A stretch of 64,000 bases of DNA, taken from the NCBI RefSeq assembly GCF_028858725.1, contig NC_084759.1, positions 93,516,362 to 93,580,361 of the forward strand, read 5' to 3'. The translations under genes were made by a program, and so were the position numbers. Shown here one piece after another: positions 51,001 through 59,800 of this stretch (position 1 is its first letter; each line of letters begins with the position of its first letter). The notes under the pieces are model-generated. The model did not search any database and was not told where the DNA came from. It saw only the letters and a list, made by a program, of their open reading frames with translations. The DNA comes from Colius striatus. Its lineage: Eukaryota > Chordata > Aves > Coliiformes > Coliidae.

Positions 51001-52925
51001 TGCCTTCTCTTGTCTCTCTCTATCCCTTCCCCTCCCCTCCTCTCCCTCTGAATTTCCCATTTTCACCAGGGTGCGCGGAAGGTTATGCCAGAGATGCCAC
51101 AGAGATTCAGAACATTCAGATTGCTGATGGGGATGTCTGCAGGGGCCTGACAATTCCTATCTACATGGTGTTTCCCAGGTTGTTCACCTGCCCTACCCTG
51201 GAAACAACAAACTTCAAAGTTGGTAAGCACAGAGGACTTTAGATTGCGTTGGCGTCTTTCATCCGAGAGAAGTTTCTAGTTTCACTAGCTTCTTGGTGAG
51301 ATAAATCGCTGTCAGCACTGCAAGAAGAACCAAGGATATCTATCTGTTTCACTGTAGAGGTTTCTTGAACAGGACTGAGAAAATATAGCCCAAATACTTC
51401 TAACTAAAAACAGTTGTGCAACTGTTCAGCTGCTTCTGGCTAATAGAATTCGGATAAAGGGACAGCAGCAACAATGAATAGAATTCTGATAAAGGGACAG
51501 TAGCAACAATGTAATGACAGGTAATATTTTTTTTCTGCCAAAATTAAGTGTGATTAAACACTTGAGTAATAGGCCAAGAAGAAAATGCCCAGATGATCCC
51601 TCTCTTCTTTACACTACCAGCAAGAACTCTTCTTTCCATTTCCTCTCCTTTTTGTTTCCTGTCCTCGTGCTGCACACACCCACAGTACGTTAGGCTGTAT
51701 GTGTCTCTGCTTGCTTTTCTTCATCTACACTAGCTGCTTCTTCCTCCTTGTTGCCCATGTCCAATGTTTTCCTTAAAAAACACCTGAAATTCAAGAATTT
51801 CCTCACTTGTTCAAATAATTACTGCCAAAAATCTCTTTGCTAGACTGTCTTTCTTCCCTTTATCCTGCTGGAATCTTTTGGTGCTTCTGTTGTATCCGAT
51901 GCAAGCTGCAAGTCCCTGCCTTTAGGATCCTTCCCAGCTGAAGCTCCTCCTGCTTTTCTGCTGTATGTCTTGGAAAAATGTGTACACTTATTTTTTTCAG
52001 CCTTCCTTGTTTCTGTGTTCCCCCAAGAGCATTTTTGCACCTGATGAGTACAGTGGGTTTGCCCCAATATTATTCTCTATTTTTTGCCGTTCCTACCTGT
52101 TGAAGAGTAATTTACAGTGACAAATGGCTGTTAGTGTAGTACCTACTCTTACTAATAACAACAGTCTTAGTACATGTTATGAAGGTTCTAAAAAAGGACA
52201 GTTATGTTCAGTTTATTTTGATCTCCCATTCTCTTCATTTATTAAGTCTTTGACTTTGTATTCTGTCTTTGTTTAGGATGGATTATAGATGTGATACTGA
52301 TTCTGGTTTTGAACAACACAATATAATATCTAAAGAGTAGATTTTCTTTTGGGAAATTTTGTTCTTAGTTTGCAAATCTGTTGTATTTTGGTGTTTGATT
52401 TCATGAGGCTGTACCTAGTGCTGGATTCCAAGGCTGGATTTCATGCTGGCAGCAGGGGAGCAGCCTCTTCACTAATGCTTCTACACAAAGCTCGTTGGTG
52501 CACTGCATCTTTCCCAAAACATTTTCACTCTTTAAAGTGTCTGAGCTCAGTCCAGAGCTGGCTGTCACAGTTTTTCAGTGGTACAGAAATAGTATAGAAT
52601 CCCAGATTCAAATGAGGCAAGATTCCCTCAGAATGGTCCAAGGTCTGGAATGGCTGTGGCAGTTGGGCCTGGAGACAGGGAGGGAAGGAGGGATGCACAG
52701 GGTATTGAAAGGGTGGGGAGGAGTCCTGGGAGGAGCTGTGCCCAGGAGTGGGAACTGCCACCACTCATCCTCCTGCTGCAAGTCAGAGTCTTATGGAAAG
52801 TTTTAGCTTGGCTTTATATTTTTATTGTTCCCCTTCTTTCAGAGTTTGAGGTTAACATCGTTGTCCTTCTACATGATGATCATCTCATCACAGAGAACTT
52901 CCCGCTGAAGCTCTGTAGGATGTAA
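30012..52925 (+). CDS. VPS26C: VPS26C (DSCR3), Retriever complex subunit, complete 8-exon CDS
   Basis: CDS = join(30012..30068, 37517..37660, 38884..39033, 42631..42711, 45082..45156, 50254..50404, 51070..51222, 52843..52925): 894 nt, 297 residues plus TAA. All introns are GT-AG and the phases close exactly. The protein starts [16 protein letters not shown], contains [19 protein letters not shown] and ends FPLKLCRM, matching vertebrate VPS26C, also 297 residues. It is a VPS26-family, arrestin-fold protein. With VPS35L and VPS29 it forms Retriever, which works with the CCC complex (together Commander) and SNX17 to return integrins and other cargo from endosomes to the plasma membrane. The start is the first in-frame ATG, has the expected N-terminus and lies in a CpG island. 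Intron 1 (7.4 kb) and intron 5 (5.1 kb) are the largest. No disabling change is seen. TTC3 converges from the right; the presumed DYRK1A diverges on the left. Confidence 0.97.
30069..37516 (+). other. VPS26C intron 1
   Basis: 7.4 kb between donor GTGAGT and acceptor TCCTATTAG. It contains one sense CR1 fragment (34625-34993) and T-runs. No alternative coding exon is recognised. Confidence 0.9.
34625..34993 (+). mobile_element. CR1 LINE 3' fragment in VPS26C intron 1
   Basis: Sense CR1: ATTTACAAATATCTAAATGG, then GAGCCCTGGCACAGGCTGCC and GGTTGGACTAGATGATCCC, ending in ATTCTGTGATTCTATAATTC. The tail with ATTCTATG-type repeats is intact, so the 3' end is complete while the 5' part is truncated. 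Confidence 0.95.
37517..37660 (+). CDS. VPS26C: VPS26C coding exon 2 (residues 20-67)
   Basis: 48 codons from [13 protein letters not shown] to AFYNSVK, the core strands of the N-terminal arrestin-like domain. Acceptor CTATTAG and donor AAG|GTAAGA; both ends in phase 0. Confidence 0.97.
38884..39033 (+). CDS. VPS26C: VPS26C coding exon 3 (residues 68-117)
   Basis: 50 codons, [16 protein letters not shown] through [12 protein letters not shown], in phase 0 at both ends (acceptor TTTGCAG, donor CAG|GTAAGG). It carries the conserved [10 protein letters not shown] stretch typical of the VPS26 family, completed by the next exon. Confidence 0.97.
39034..42630 (+). other. VPS26C intron 3
   Basis: 3.6 kb; contains the antisense CR1 reverse-transcriptase fragment at 40932-41735. 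A T-rich run near 40467-40495 has no coding content. Confidence 0.9.
40932..41735 (-). mobile_element. CR1 LINE ORF2 fragment with reverse-transcriptase motifs
   Basis: On the minus strand two overlapping frames carry CR1 reverse-transcriptase blocks: [33 protein letters not shown] and INLDFSKAF (41713-41318), then [14 protein letters not shown] and the catalytic-type ADDTKL (41296-40976). An in-frame stop and a frameshift separate the two parts. Both the 5' portion and the 3' UTR tail are missing, so it is an internal, dead fragment. It is antisense to VPS26C. Confidence 0.95.
42631..42711 (+). CDS. VPS26C: VPS26C coding exon 4 (residues 118-144)
   Basis: 27 codons, [16 protein letters not shown] through FIVHSL, phase 0 at both ends. 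It finishes the N-domain and enters the linker. Acceptor CCTGCCAG, donor CTG|GTAAGC. Confidence 0.96.
45082..45156 (+). CDS. VPS26C: VPS26C coding exon 5 (residues 145-169)
   Basis: 25 codons, [17 protein letters not shown] through LQNVKE, phase 0. The [16 protein letters not shown] motif is strongly conserved in VPS26C. Acceptor CTTGTAG, donor GAG|GTAAGG. Confidence 0.96.
45651..46515 (-). mobile_element. CR1 LINE, 3' end plus ORF2 C-terminus, antisense
   Basis: Starts with the tandem tail TCATAGAATCATAGAATC and runs through the 3' UTR into the C-terminal ORF2 part; the minus frame 46419-46039 has [11 protein letters not shown] and [14 protein letters not shown]-like CR1 residues. It stops near 46515, where an older CR1 sequence follows. 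It is relatively intact over this length but 5'-truncated. Confidence 0.93.
46516..47680 (-). mobile_element. Older, diverged CR1 ORF2 fragment, antisense
   Basis: Antisense CR1-like blocks continue: CCAGTTTGTTGAGGTCCCTG, CTCCATCACTTTCCCAGAAT and GGTTGGTTAAGCATAATTCC. Frames are far more broken than in the neighbouring copy. Part of it repeats ORF2 segments already present in that copy, so it is a separate, older insertion of another subfamily. The right edge is approximate. Confidence 0.75.
50254..50404 (+). CDS. VPS26C: VPS26C coding exon 6 (residues 170-219 and first base of Gly220)
   Basis: 151 nt: [18 protein letters not shown], then [11 protein letters not shown], then [11 protein letters not shown]-like residues (here [11 protein letters not shown]). 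This is the start of the C-terminal arrestin-like domain. It ends after one base (TGC G|GTGAGT); codon Gly220 is split by the intron. Confidence 0.97.
50475..50822 (+). mobile_element. CR1 LINE 3' fragment in VPS26C intron 6
   Basis: Sense CR1 starting about 70 bp after the exon 6 donor: AACAAGTGACAGGACAACAG, GGAACAGGCTGCCTAGGGAT, GATGAGGTGCTGAGGGACAT and the tail AATTCTATGATTC. This variant resembles the CR1 subtype with TGGTGGAGTCACC. Confidence 0.9.
51070..51222 (+). CDS. VPS26C: VPS26C coding exon 7 (rest of Gly220 to first base of Glu271)
   Basis: 153 nt: [20 protein letters not shown], then [18 protein letters not shown] and [11 protein letters not shown], the hallmark C-domain of VPS26C. 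It starts after TTCACCAG and ends GTT G|GTAAGC. Confidence 0.97.
51223..52842 (+). other. VPS26C intron 7
   Basis: 1.6 kb; contains a perfectly adjacent 35-bp tandem duplication (51442-51511). Otherwise nothing recognisable. Confidence 0.9.
51442..51511. repeat. 35-bp tandem duplication in VPS26C intron 7
   Basis: 51442-51476 and 51477-51511 are adjacent 35-bp copies (unit AATAGAATTCNGATAAAGGG and on) that differ at only two bases, which indicates a recent duplication. Confidence 0.95.
52843..52925 (+). CDS. VPS26C: VPS26C terminal coding exon 8 (Glu271 to stop)
   Basis: 83 nt: [20 protein letters not shown] and then PLKLCRM with TAA at 52923-52925. Acceptor TTCTTTCAG. The last residue is Met where I recall Ile in mammals. 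Confidence 0.97.
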
Positions 52926-53360
52926 ATAGCCAGAGGAGAATCACTTCAGGATATACTGAAAAAGGACAAAATTCTTCAGAGGCAAAGTGAAATACTGTCC
53001 ATGCCTTACTTCAACTTAAAACACATCACTTCTTTCTCCCTGCTGGTACTTCTTGTGCTTTCAGTTCTTTCTGAATGCTGCCAAGATTTTGCCTGCCTCA
53101 CGGGAGCCTACATGGATGTAACCATCCAGACAGCCTCGTCAGGTATCTTTCTGATGTTGAAGTAGTGGCTCTATTTAGCTCTACAATTTGTAGAAATATG
53201 TACTAAGTTTCTGTCTTTATTTCATTTTGTAATACTTGTTCCAAAGTCCTTTTGAAGACTGCTTAAACCTATATAGATACTGGGGGGAGAGTATGGGGCT
53301 TGTAATATATACTGAATAGTGTCTTTGAAAGTTAATAAATGGTGCTACAACAACGCAAAG
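52926..53360 (+). other. VPS26C: VPS26C 3' UTR
   Basis: Non-coding sequence from the stop to the first good poly(A) signal at 53334-53339; cleavage would be expected about 15-25 bp later. The exact end is inferred, and use of later signals cannot be excluded. Confidence 0.65.
53334..53339 (+). terminator. Poly(A) signal of VPS26C
   Basis: AATAAA, 408 bp after the stop codon, followed by the short GGTGCTACAACAACG region and then the GT-containing GTGTTGGCATAG. It is the first canonical hexamer downstream of the CDS. Confidence 0.65.
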
Positions 53361-53934
53361 TGTTGGCATAGGATGGGCATCTCAAGGTGAATGTGAAAGA
53401 ACTGATGTGAGTTGAATAATGTGAAGCAACACCGAATGTAGTTTGGCCAAAGAGGGATTATGAGTCTGTAGAGGAGGAATGTTTAGCACTGAGGCTGTTA
53501 CACATGTGGGTTTTTCCTGGGTTCTTCCCTGCATCAGGAAAGCAATGCCTTTACTTTATCATTGCTATTTGTGTAAAATAGCACTTAAGAAGGTCAGACA
53601 AAAGATTTTAGTGTGAGAATATATTTATTCTTTGCATTATACCATCTTCCCTTTGATATGACAGCTACAGCTCTGTTTTGATGTTAAGAAGAAACCATCT
53701 GTTGTGTGACAACCAGCACCGCTGAACAGCTGCAGGGCAGCCCCAGGCAGTGGTGGGAAAGCTGCCCTCAAACCCTTTGTGGTGAGGTACCTCTCCTGCC
53801 TTCAGGAGAGGGCTTGTCCTTGTGTGAATTGTCCTTCTGAGGCTGGCAGTCACACTGTGTGAGGGGGTGTGAGAGTGTTGCTTGTTCAACTCATGTAGAT
53901 GTACAGGTGTAAATGCTAGAAAGGGAGTCAGGTA

Positions 53935-54378
53935 AATCAGGAGTGAGGGAGAGAGTCCAGCAGAGGGCCATCAAGATGATGTGGGGACTGGAACATCTGA
54001 CATGGAAAGACTGTGAGACCTGGGGTTGTTTAGTCTGGAGAAGACTGAGAAAGGACCTCATCAACACTTACAAACACCTGAAGGATGATGCGGTGAGTCT
54101 TTTCTCTGTAGTGCCCAGTGACAGGACAAGGGCTGATGGACACAAAGCTGGAGCACAGGAACTTCCACGTCAAGAGGAAAAACTTCTTTCCTGTGAAGGT
54201 GAGGGAACCTTGGCACAGGCTGCCCAGGGAGGGTGGGTGTGGAGCCTCTGGAGGTTTTCAAACCCATCTGGATGTGTTCCCGTGTGACCTGATCTAGGTG
54301 AAGTTGCTTTAGTAGGGGCTTGGACGGGATGATCTTGAAAGGTCCCTTCTAACCCCTACCATTCTGGGAATCTGTGAA
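53935..54378 (+). mobile_element. CR1 LINE 3' fragment
   Basis: Sense CR1 with CAGCAGAGGGCCATCAAGAT, AACACCTGAAGGATGATG, CCTTGGCACAGGCTGCCC and GACGGGATGATCTTGAAAGG, ending in CCATTCTGGGAATCTGTG. It is 5'-truncated. Confidence 0.93.
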
Positions 54379-54867
54379 ATACATTAAAGTATTTGTGTAC
54401 TTCTTAAGGAGATAAAACTACTTCTGCAAGAAATAACCTCCTGCAACCAACAGGTTGTAGTTTTTTATGTTCTAAGTTAACGGAAAAGCCATTTCATTTT
54501 TATTGTGAATTTTCCAGACACTTACGTGGGATGGAGGCAGGCCATGTATAGCAAGTACTACATGAAGTGTAAGTGTAAAGATGACAACCTGTAAAGACAA
54601 AATTAAGGAAACTGCCAGAAACCCTTCAGCTTTATCCACCAGCTGGGCCAAGCAGGAAAATGCAGTTCGAGGTTTGACCCTTACTCTCTATCATCTGTAT
54701 TTTTCCGAGTAAACATCTGAAATTCTTCAGTGTTTTAGAACAGTCTTGGGGGAGCAGGGTGGGAGGGACAGAGTAGCTACTTACTAGAGCTTAACACTTC
54801 TATAAGATCAGGAAATTGTACAGGATGTGAAAGCCACGCTTTCTAGCCCACATGCGATGTTCTAGGA

Positions 54868-54883
54868 GTGCCACCTGCTGCTC
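54868..54883 (-). promoter_or_regulatory. CTCF-like motif between the convergent 3' ends
   Basis: On the minus strand AGCAGCAGGTGGCACT fits the CTCF core (CCASYAGRKGGCR) well. It stands alone in the spacer between VPS26C and TTC3. Motif match only. Confidence 0.35.
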
Positions 54884-55368
54884 ACAGGGCCCTGACCAAG
54901 TTACTTGGAGAGAGAGAGACTGGCCTCAGTCCTGCAGGGCCCGCACACCAGGAGGGGAATTGGCTCCCGGGTGCTCAGCTGTCCCCTGTCCCTGCCACAG
55001 TGGTATGGGTGGGGCTGCTTGCACCTGAGCATCCTGCCCTCTTTGGCATTCACTAACCTTGTCTCAGCTTAGGATCAAAAGATCAAAAACAAGCATGCTG
55101 CTGTAGGAAGTCATCCTCTCTGTGCTGAGGGTATAGGAAAAACAAGATCGGCAGACAAGTAACTGCATGTAAACATCACTTAAATATCACTCTCTCCCCA
55201 GCCAGCTTACCCTTCTTACCACCTCAGGGCAGCCCCTGTGCTGCAGAACACTGTCCAGCATGGCAGGTGTGGGGTCAAGGATACTTCACCTCTGGAATAG
55301 TGTCCCAAGGGCCAGGGATAGAGGCTGCTTTTGTGAAAAAGCTAAGAAGTGGGCTTTTTTAATATACA

Positions 55369-55520
55369 TTAAAAAGATATATATTATATTAAAAAATTAT
55401 ATATTACATATATATAAAAAACATATAAATATATATATATTACACACACATATATATTACATATATACATATATAAAAAATATCTATATTACATATATAT
55501 ATAAAAATATATATATGCAT
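55369..55520. repeat. AT-rich microsatellite (TA)n with TACA variants
   Basis: Mostly ATATAT and TATTACATATA units with A-runs over about 150 bp, next to the TTC3 3' end. It is self-complementary and likely to be length-polymorphic. Confidence 0.9.
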
Positions 55521-55674
55521 CCCCCCACCCCAGGAAAATACTGGAAGCTGAAAAAGATGCAAGTGCTGGTAACAGTGAGCAGCACAGTACTTAGTTTCCC
55601 AGCAGCAACAGGCCTGAATGCTGTATCATAGAGCAGATTCCTTGCCAATAATAAACAACATAACCAAAAAACAC

Positions 55675-56754
55675 ACGTGAGCTGCAGTAGTAATTTTATT
55701 GTTGATCCAAATGCCAATTAATATACTGATTAGTCACAGAATAGTTAAAAACTTTATCTGGAGGACAGTTGCTGATTTGAAGGAACAAACAGTCCGTAGA
55801 ACTAGCTAACCTAATCTCATACAACCAATGTAATACTGCTTGCATCCAAACATCAGTCAATGTTTCTCCCAGTGGCTAAGCTGTACACCCTCTAGTCCTG
55901 GTCTTTTGGCTATTTGAGATAAAGGTGAGTGATGAAGGTGCTCATGCAAGCTCAGATGTTTAGAGCAGCAGGGTAACTATTCTGTTTGTACTCCGTACCT
56001 GATGCTGGGGATGGACGTTCACGCACAGAATACAGATACACCAGTGCTTTATCAAAACAAAATAAAGCTTGTAATTCTGATATAAACAAATCATCTCTTC
56101 CATGATGACAGAAATTCAAGCCATATTTCAAGGATAAAGAATTGAGCCACAATATTCAAAGTCCTTACCTACAATTTGAATTATTAGCTATGGATTTATG
56201 CAGAGAAAGAAGCTGCAGTTCTATGAACTGCATTCACAATGATAATAACAAGCCTGATTTGAACCCTGCAGTTGAATTTAATTCTTTATGGCAGAGGAAG
56301 GTAATGCCTTCACTGTTCCAAATCTTGTCATTCAGGTCACCTACTTGTTTGATATTAGGATTATTTTCAGTATGGTGCAAGCTCTGAAGGAAAGGCCCCT
56401 GTTTACAGGAATTATGCACCATCCTTTGAGAAAAAAAGTAGATACACCTTCAATATCCTTTAGCCAGAAAGCCCACCCAGCTTTGTGTGCTGCCAGCCTC
56501 TGAACTCCAGTGGCTTTACACATTTAGGCAGCAACCAGGAGAAGCACCAGACTGTGGAGTGGGGCATGGCAGTACCAACATCTTGTGGCTTAAGACAAAG
56601 GGTTAAATACTGAATCAGTCGCAGCTCTACCACTATTTTCAATAAAATCAGAGAATTCTGCTTCTCTTCATACATTGTGGTGTTGTTCCTCACCACAGCT
56701 GTTGCTCTGCAGCTACTATGCACCTTACCCCCAGGAGTGGGGACATGGCGCAGT
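55675..56754 (-). other. TTC3: TTC3 3' UTR
   Basis: Non-coding minus-strand sequence from the TTC3 stop codon to the poly(A) signal at 55695-55700. No repeats are recognised inside. The distal boundary is inferred from the signal. Confidence 0.55.
55695..55700 (-). terminator. Poly(A) signal of TTC3
   Basis: TTTATT on the plus strand is AATAAA on the minus strand, 1055 bp beyond the TTC3 stop. It is the best canonical signal before the AT microsatellite and defines the likely transcript end near 55675. Confidence 0.55.
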
Positions 56755-56865
56755 TCAGGTATGCTTGTTCCGTGCGGGAAGCTCGGGGAAGTCCTCAGGC
56801 AGCAGAGCGTGGACGCGGCACATGGGGCAGGTGCTCGAGTGCTGCTTCAGCCACCGTCTGATGCA
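56755..56865 (-). CDS. TTC3: TTC3 terminal coding exon, second half of the RING-H2
   Basis: 36 codons plus TGA: CIRRWLKQHSSTCPMCRVHA, then LLPEDFPELPARNKHT. Completes the RING with C and C-x2-C. Acceptor CTCTTGCAG. Confidence 0.95.
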   Translation of the reverse strand, partial: CIRRWLKQHSSTCPMCRVHALLPEDFPELPARNKHT

Positions 56866-59800
56866 CTGCAAGAGGAGGAAGATGTTGAGGAAACAAAGTC
56901 TAGTAGAAAGAGTTGCCGAGCGTCACCCCTAGGCAAGTGGATCGCCAACATCCCGTATGTCACTACCATCTGTGGTTCCGACACTGTTCTCCCTGTGCTG
57001 ATCAGTCAGCCTAACCTACAGCTGTTCTGCAGTAACCCAACAGCAGTAAACTATCAAATAAAGTGATGGGATAAGTCATGGACAGAAACACGAAGTTATT
57101 CTAACGTAGTCCTGACTTCCTTACTACATGAAGTTACACATGCAGCTGCGCTCAGGTGGCAAATGCAGAGTTGATGGCAGTAGCCCATTCTGTAAGTATG
57201 CCACAAATAAATACATCTGTGACTTGCCTGCCAAATTTATTATCTGAGAAATAAGCTTAAATTCACTCTGACAAATTATCATTTTACTTAAAAATCTAAA
57301 CCCAGAAGCTTTCTGACACAATAGAATGGTACATACAGCAAGTGTCGGCCTGCAAAGCACATAAAACAGTGCACCGCTCTTTAAGCACTGAAGGGTAAGA
57401 GGCAGAGAGGAAGGGATGTTTTTAGGAGGTGGAACAAGAGCATAACTGAGCAGAGTTCACAAACACTTGTGCCTGAGTGATAAGAACAAAAATCCTTACT
57501 TCTCTGTGAAAATAATGCCCACATTCTAGTTCACACACGTCTCCGCTTAGCTCATCACGACATATGGAGCAGGGATCGTCACTGGAGGCCTGTATGTAAA
57601 AGGGGAAGGTATCTGAAAGCTAGCAACAACTAAGCAGCAAGTTCTAATAAGTAAGTTAATGATGTTATTAATTTTAACCAAGTATATTTAAGCTTTTGTG
57701 TGCAAAATTAACAAGTCAATTATTTTTTCCAGCCACCAACCCCTACCATTCTATGAATGACTTCATGCCTGAGAAGCAGCACATGGCAGTCACTTTGCAT
57801 TCCCTGAAACAGGGCAGAACTTACTGTATAGTCTTTTTTTTTCCATTTGGATTTAGGTATAGCTCCAGCATTCCCCCAGGGCTGAAGATTTGGCTGAGAT
57901 GGATTTTTACTGGAGACATTTTTATGCTCAGTTCTTGTCGTGGAGGGGCTGGGTGTGTTTTCTTCTGCAGGTGCTTCCCAACTCTGCGTTGCTGCCTGTG
58001 CTGGTGAAGTAGGGGGTGTTGGCCTCACAGGTCTCCCTGTTGAATCTGGCGCCTAGACAAATATTGGAAAAGAATTTGGATCACATTCATCTTTGCATTC
58101 TTTTGTGGACTGTGCTGCACTGTTTCCTCTATGAGAGGTACACAGTAGAAAAGCCAGCAACCCCATACACTGCAGTACCTTGTTTTGCTGGTACAGAATG
58201 TGTTCTGTCACTCTGCTCAGAATTTCACTGGAGCTCAAATCTGACAGTGTGTTCCTGTTTCTTCTTTGTACCTCTTTTATGAAGCTAATAAAGTCTGAAC
58301 TGCAAGGGCAACACAAACATAATTACTGATTGGCAAGACTGTTGCCAGCCTAGTCACAATATTAGATCCAGAGCACTGTAGCTTGTGTGTCATTAGCAGC
58401 AGAAGAGCCTTTCACAGGTACTCCTCAAACAAACTGTACTAAGAGCCTGCTTCCTGTACCTCTCAATGAGTAGGATCTACTTTAATCTAAAAAATCCCCA
58501 AATAGTAAAACAATCAATTTGTTAGAAGTTCTAACTGGGGGAAACCCCAATTCCAACACTGTTAACTGTTCCCTTAAGGAAAATCTTGATGAATGAGAGA
58601 GAACAACCAATATTGCTTTCTTGTGAACCAGAAGCCATCTACTAAGAAATCAGTTCTTTTTGTACATCATCACTGGATGTTCACAACCTCTCTTACTCAA
58701 CATCATGCTCATTAAAGCAAATACCTGCTATAGTTGGGAAATATGCTCTGCAGGCGTGCAATAATAGTTTCAAACGCCTGTAGCCGTGTCTTGGTTTTTG
58801 GAAGTCCAGGAGGCCTCTGGTGCACAGCTGAGGCATCTTGGTGGTTCTGGTTTGATGGGACATGCTGAGCGTTACTTTCAGAAAGACCTGATGGGTAAGG
58901 TGCCAAACTTTTATTGGAAGATGCTCCTTCTAGAGATTTGGAGTGTGTTTTCATGGGTCCACCACTTGCAGGAGCCGCCTCAGGAGTTGCAGATGCTGGC
59001 TTTGCTCTGGTCTGGGTACTTAGTGAGGCAGCAGAGGCTGCGCCTTGATCTTCAGAACTTGAAAATCCAGGAAGTGAATTAGGATGGGCAGATGCAGGGC
59101 AGTACATGACAATGGCTGGATCACTGATGTGCACTCTTGGATTTATCTAGGAAATAAATGGATTTCACAAGAAAAATAGTGACCACTGAATCACGAAAAT
59201 AAATTGAGCAGAACTTGAGCATTTGCAGCATGAACTGTGACACATTTGGTCATACTGAGGAACTTAGCAGTTTATCTCAACCTGCTTTACCTGTATCTTT
59301 ATATTGCACAAAGGTGCTCTCTAATAGGGACTACGTGTAGACAACCTGTCTGAAACAGGGTTAAATAGGACAGCACACATGCAATCTATTCCTTTAAGTT
59401 ATTCTTGCTTTGCTGAAGAACTGTAGTATCACAGAATGGTTTGGATCAGGAGGGACTTCAAAGATCATCTAGTTCCAACTCCTCTGCCATGGACGAGGAC
59501 ACCTTCCACTAGACCAGGCTGCTCAAAGCCTCCTCCAGCCTGGCCTTAAACAGTGCCAATGGCTATTGGACAGCTGTAAGTTTTTCAGAAGCACAGCCTG
59601 AAGGTGGTGGTAGAAACAGAACTGCTGTAAATAAGTGCCGTCAACTTGAAAATAAAAAAATCACTGCTTCAACTGTTTATGTAACCTATATATACTGCAG
59701 TGTACTTTTTACCAGAAACATGTTAGCTATAGTCATCACCTTGAAAGAAACATGGAGCTGATGTGATCCAGAAAGACTTCTTTATCACATTGATGACTCT

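Larger units (their letters stand above)
53361..55680. other. Convergent intergenic spacer between VPS26C and TTC3
   Basis: About 2.3 kb between the two genes' poly(A) sites. It contains a sense CR1 (53935-54378), a CTCF-like motif (54868-54883) and an AT microsatellite (55369-55520). No gene is recognised. Confidence 0.75.

Noticed and set aside
57720-57824. Extension of the TTC3 linker exon past 57825
   Set aside because: A consensus donor GTAAGT follows ACA, and the RING exon joins in phase 0 there; the open frame beyond is intronic.
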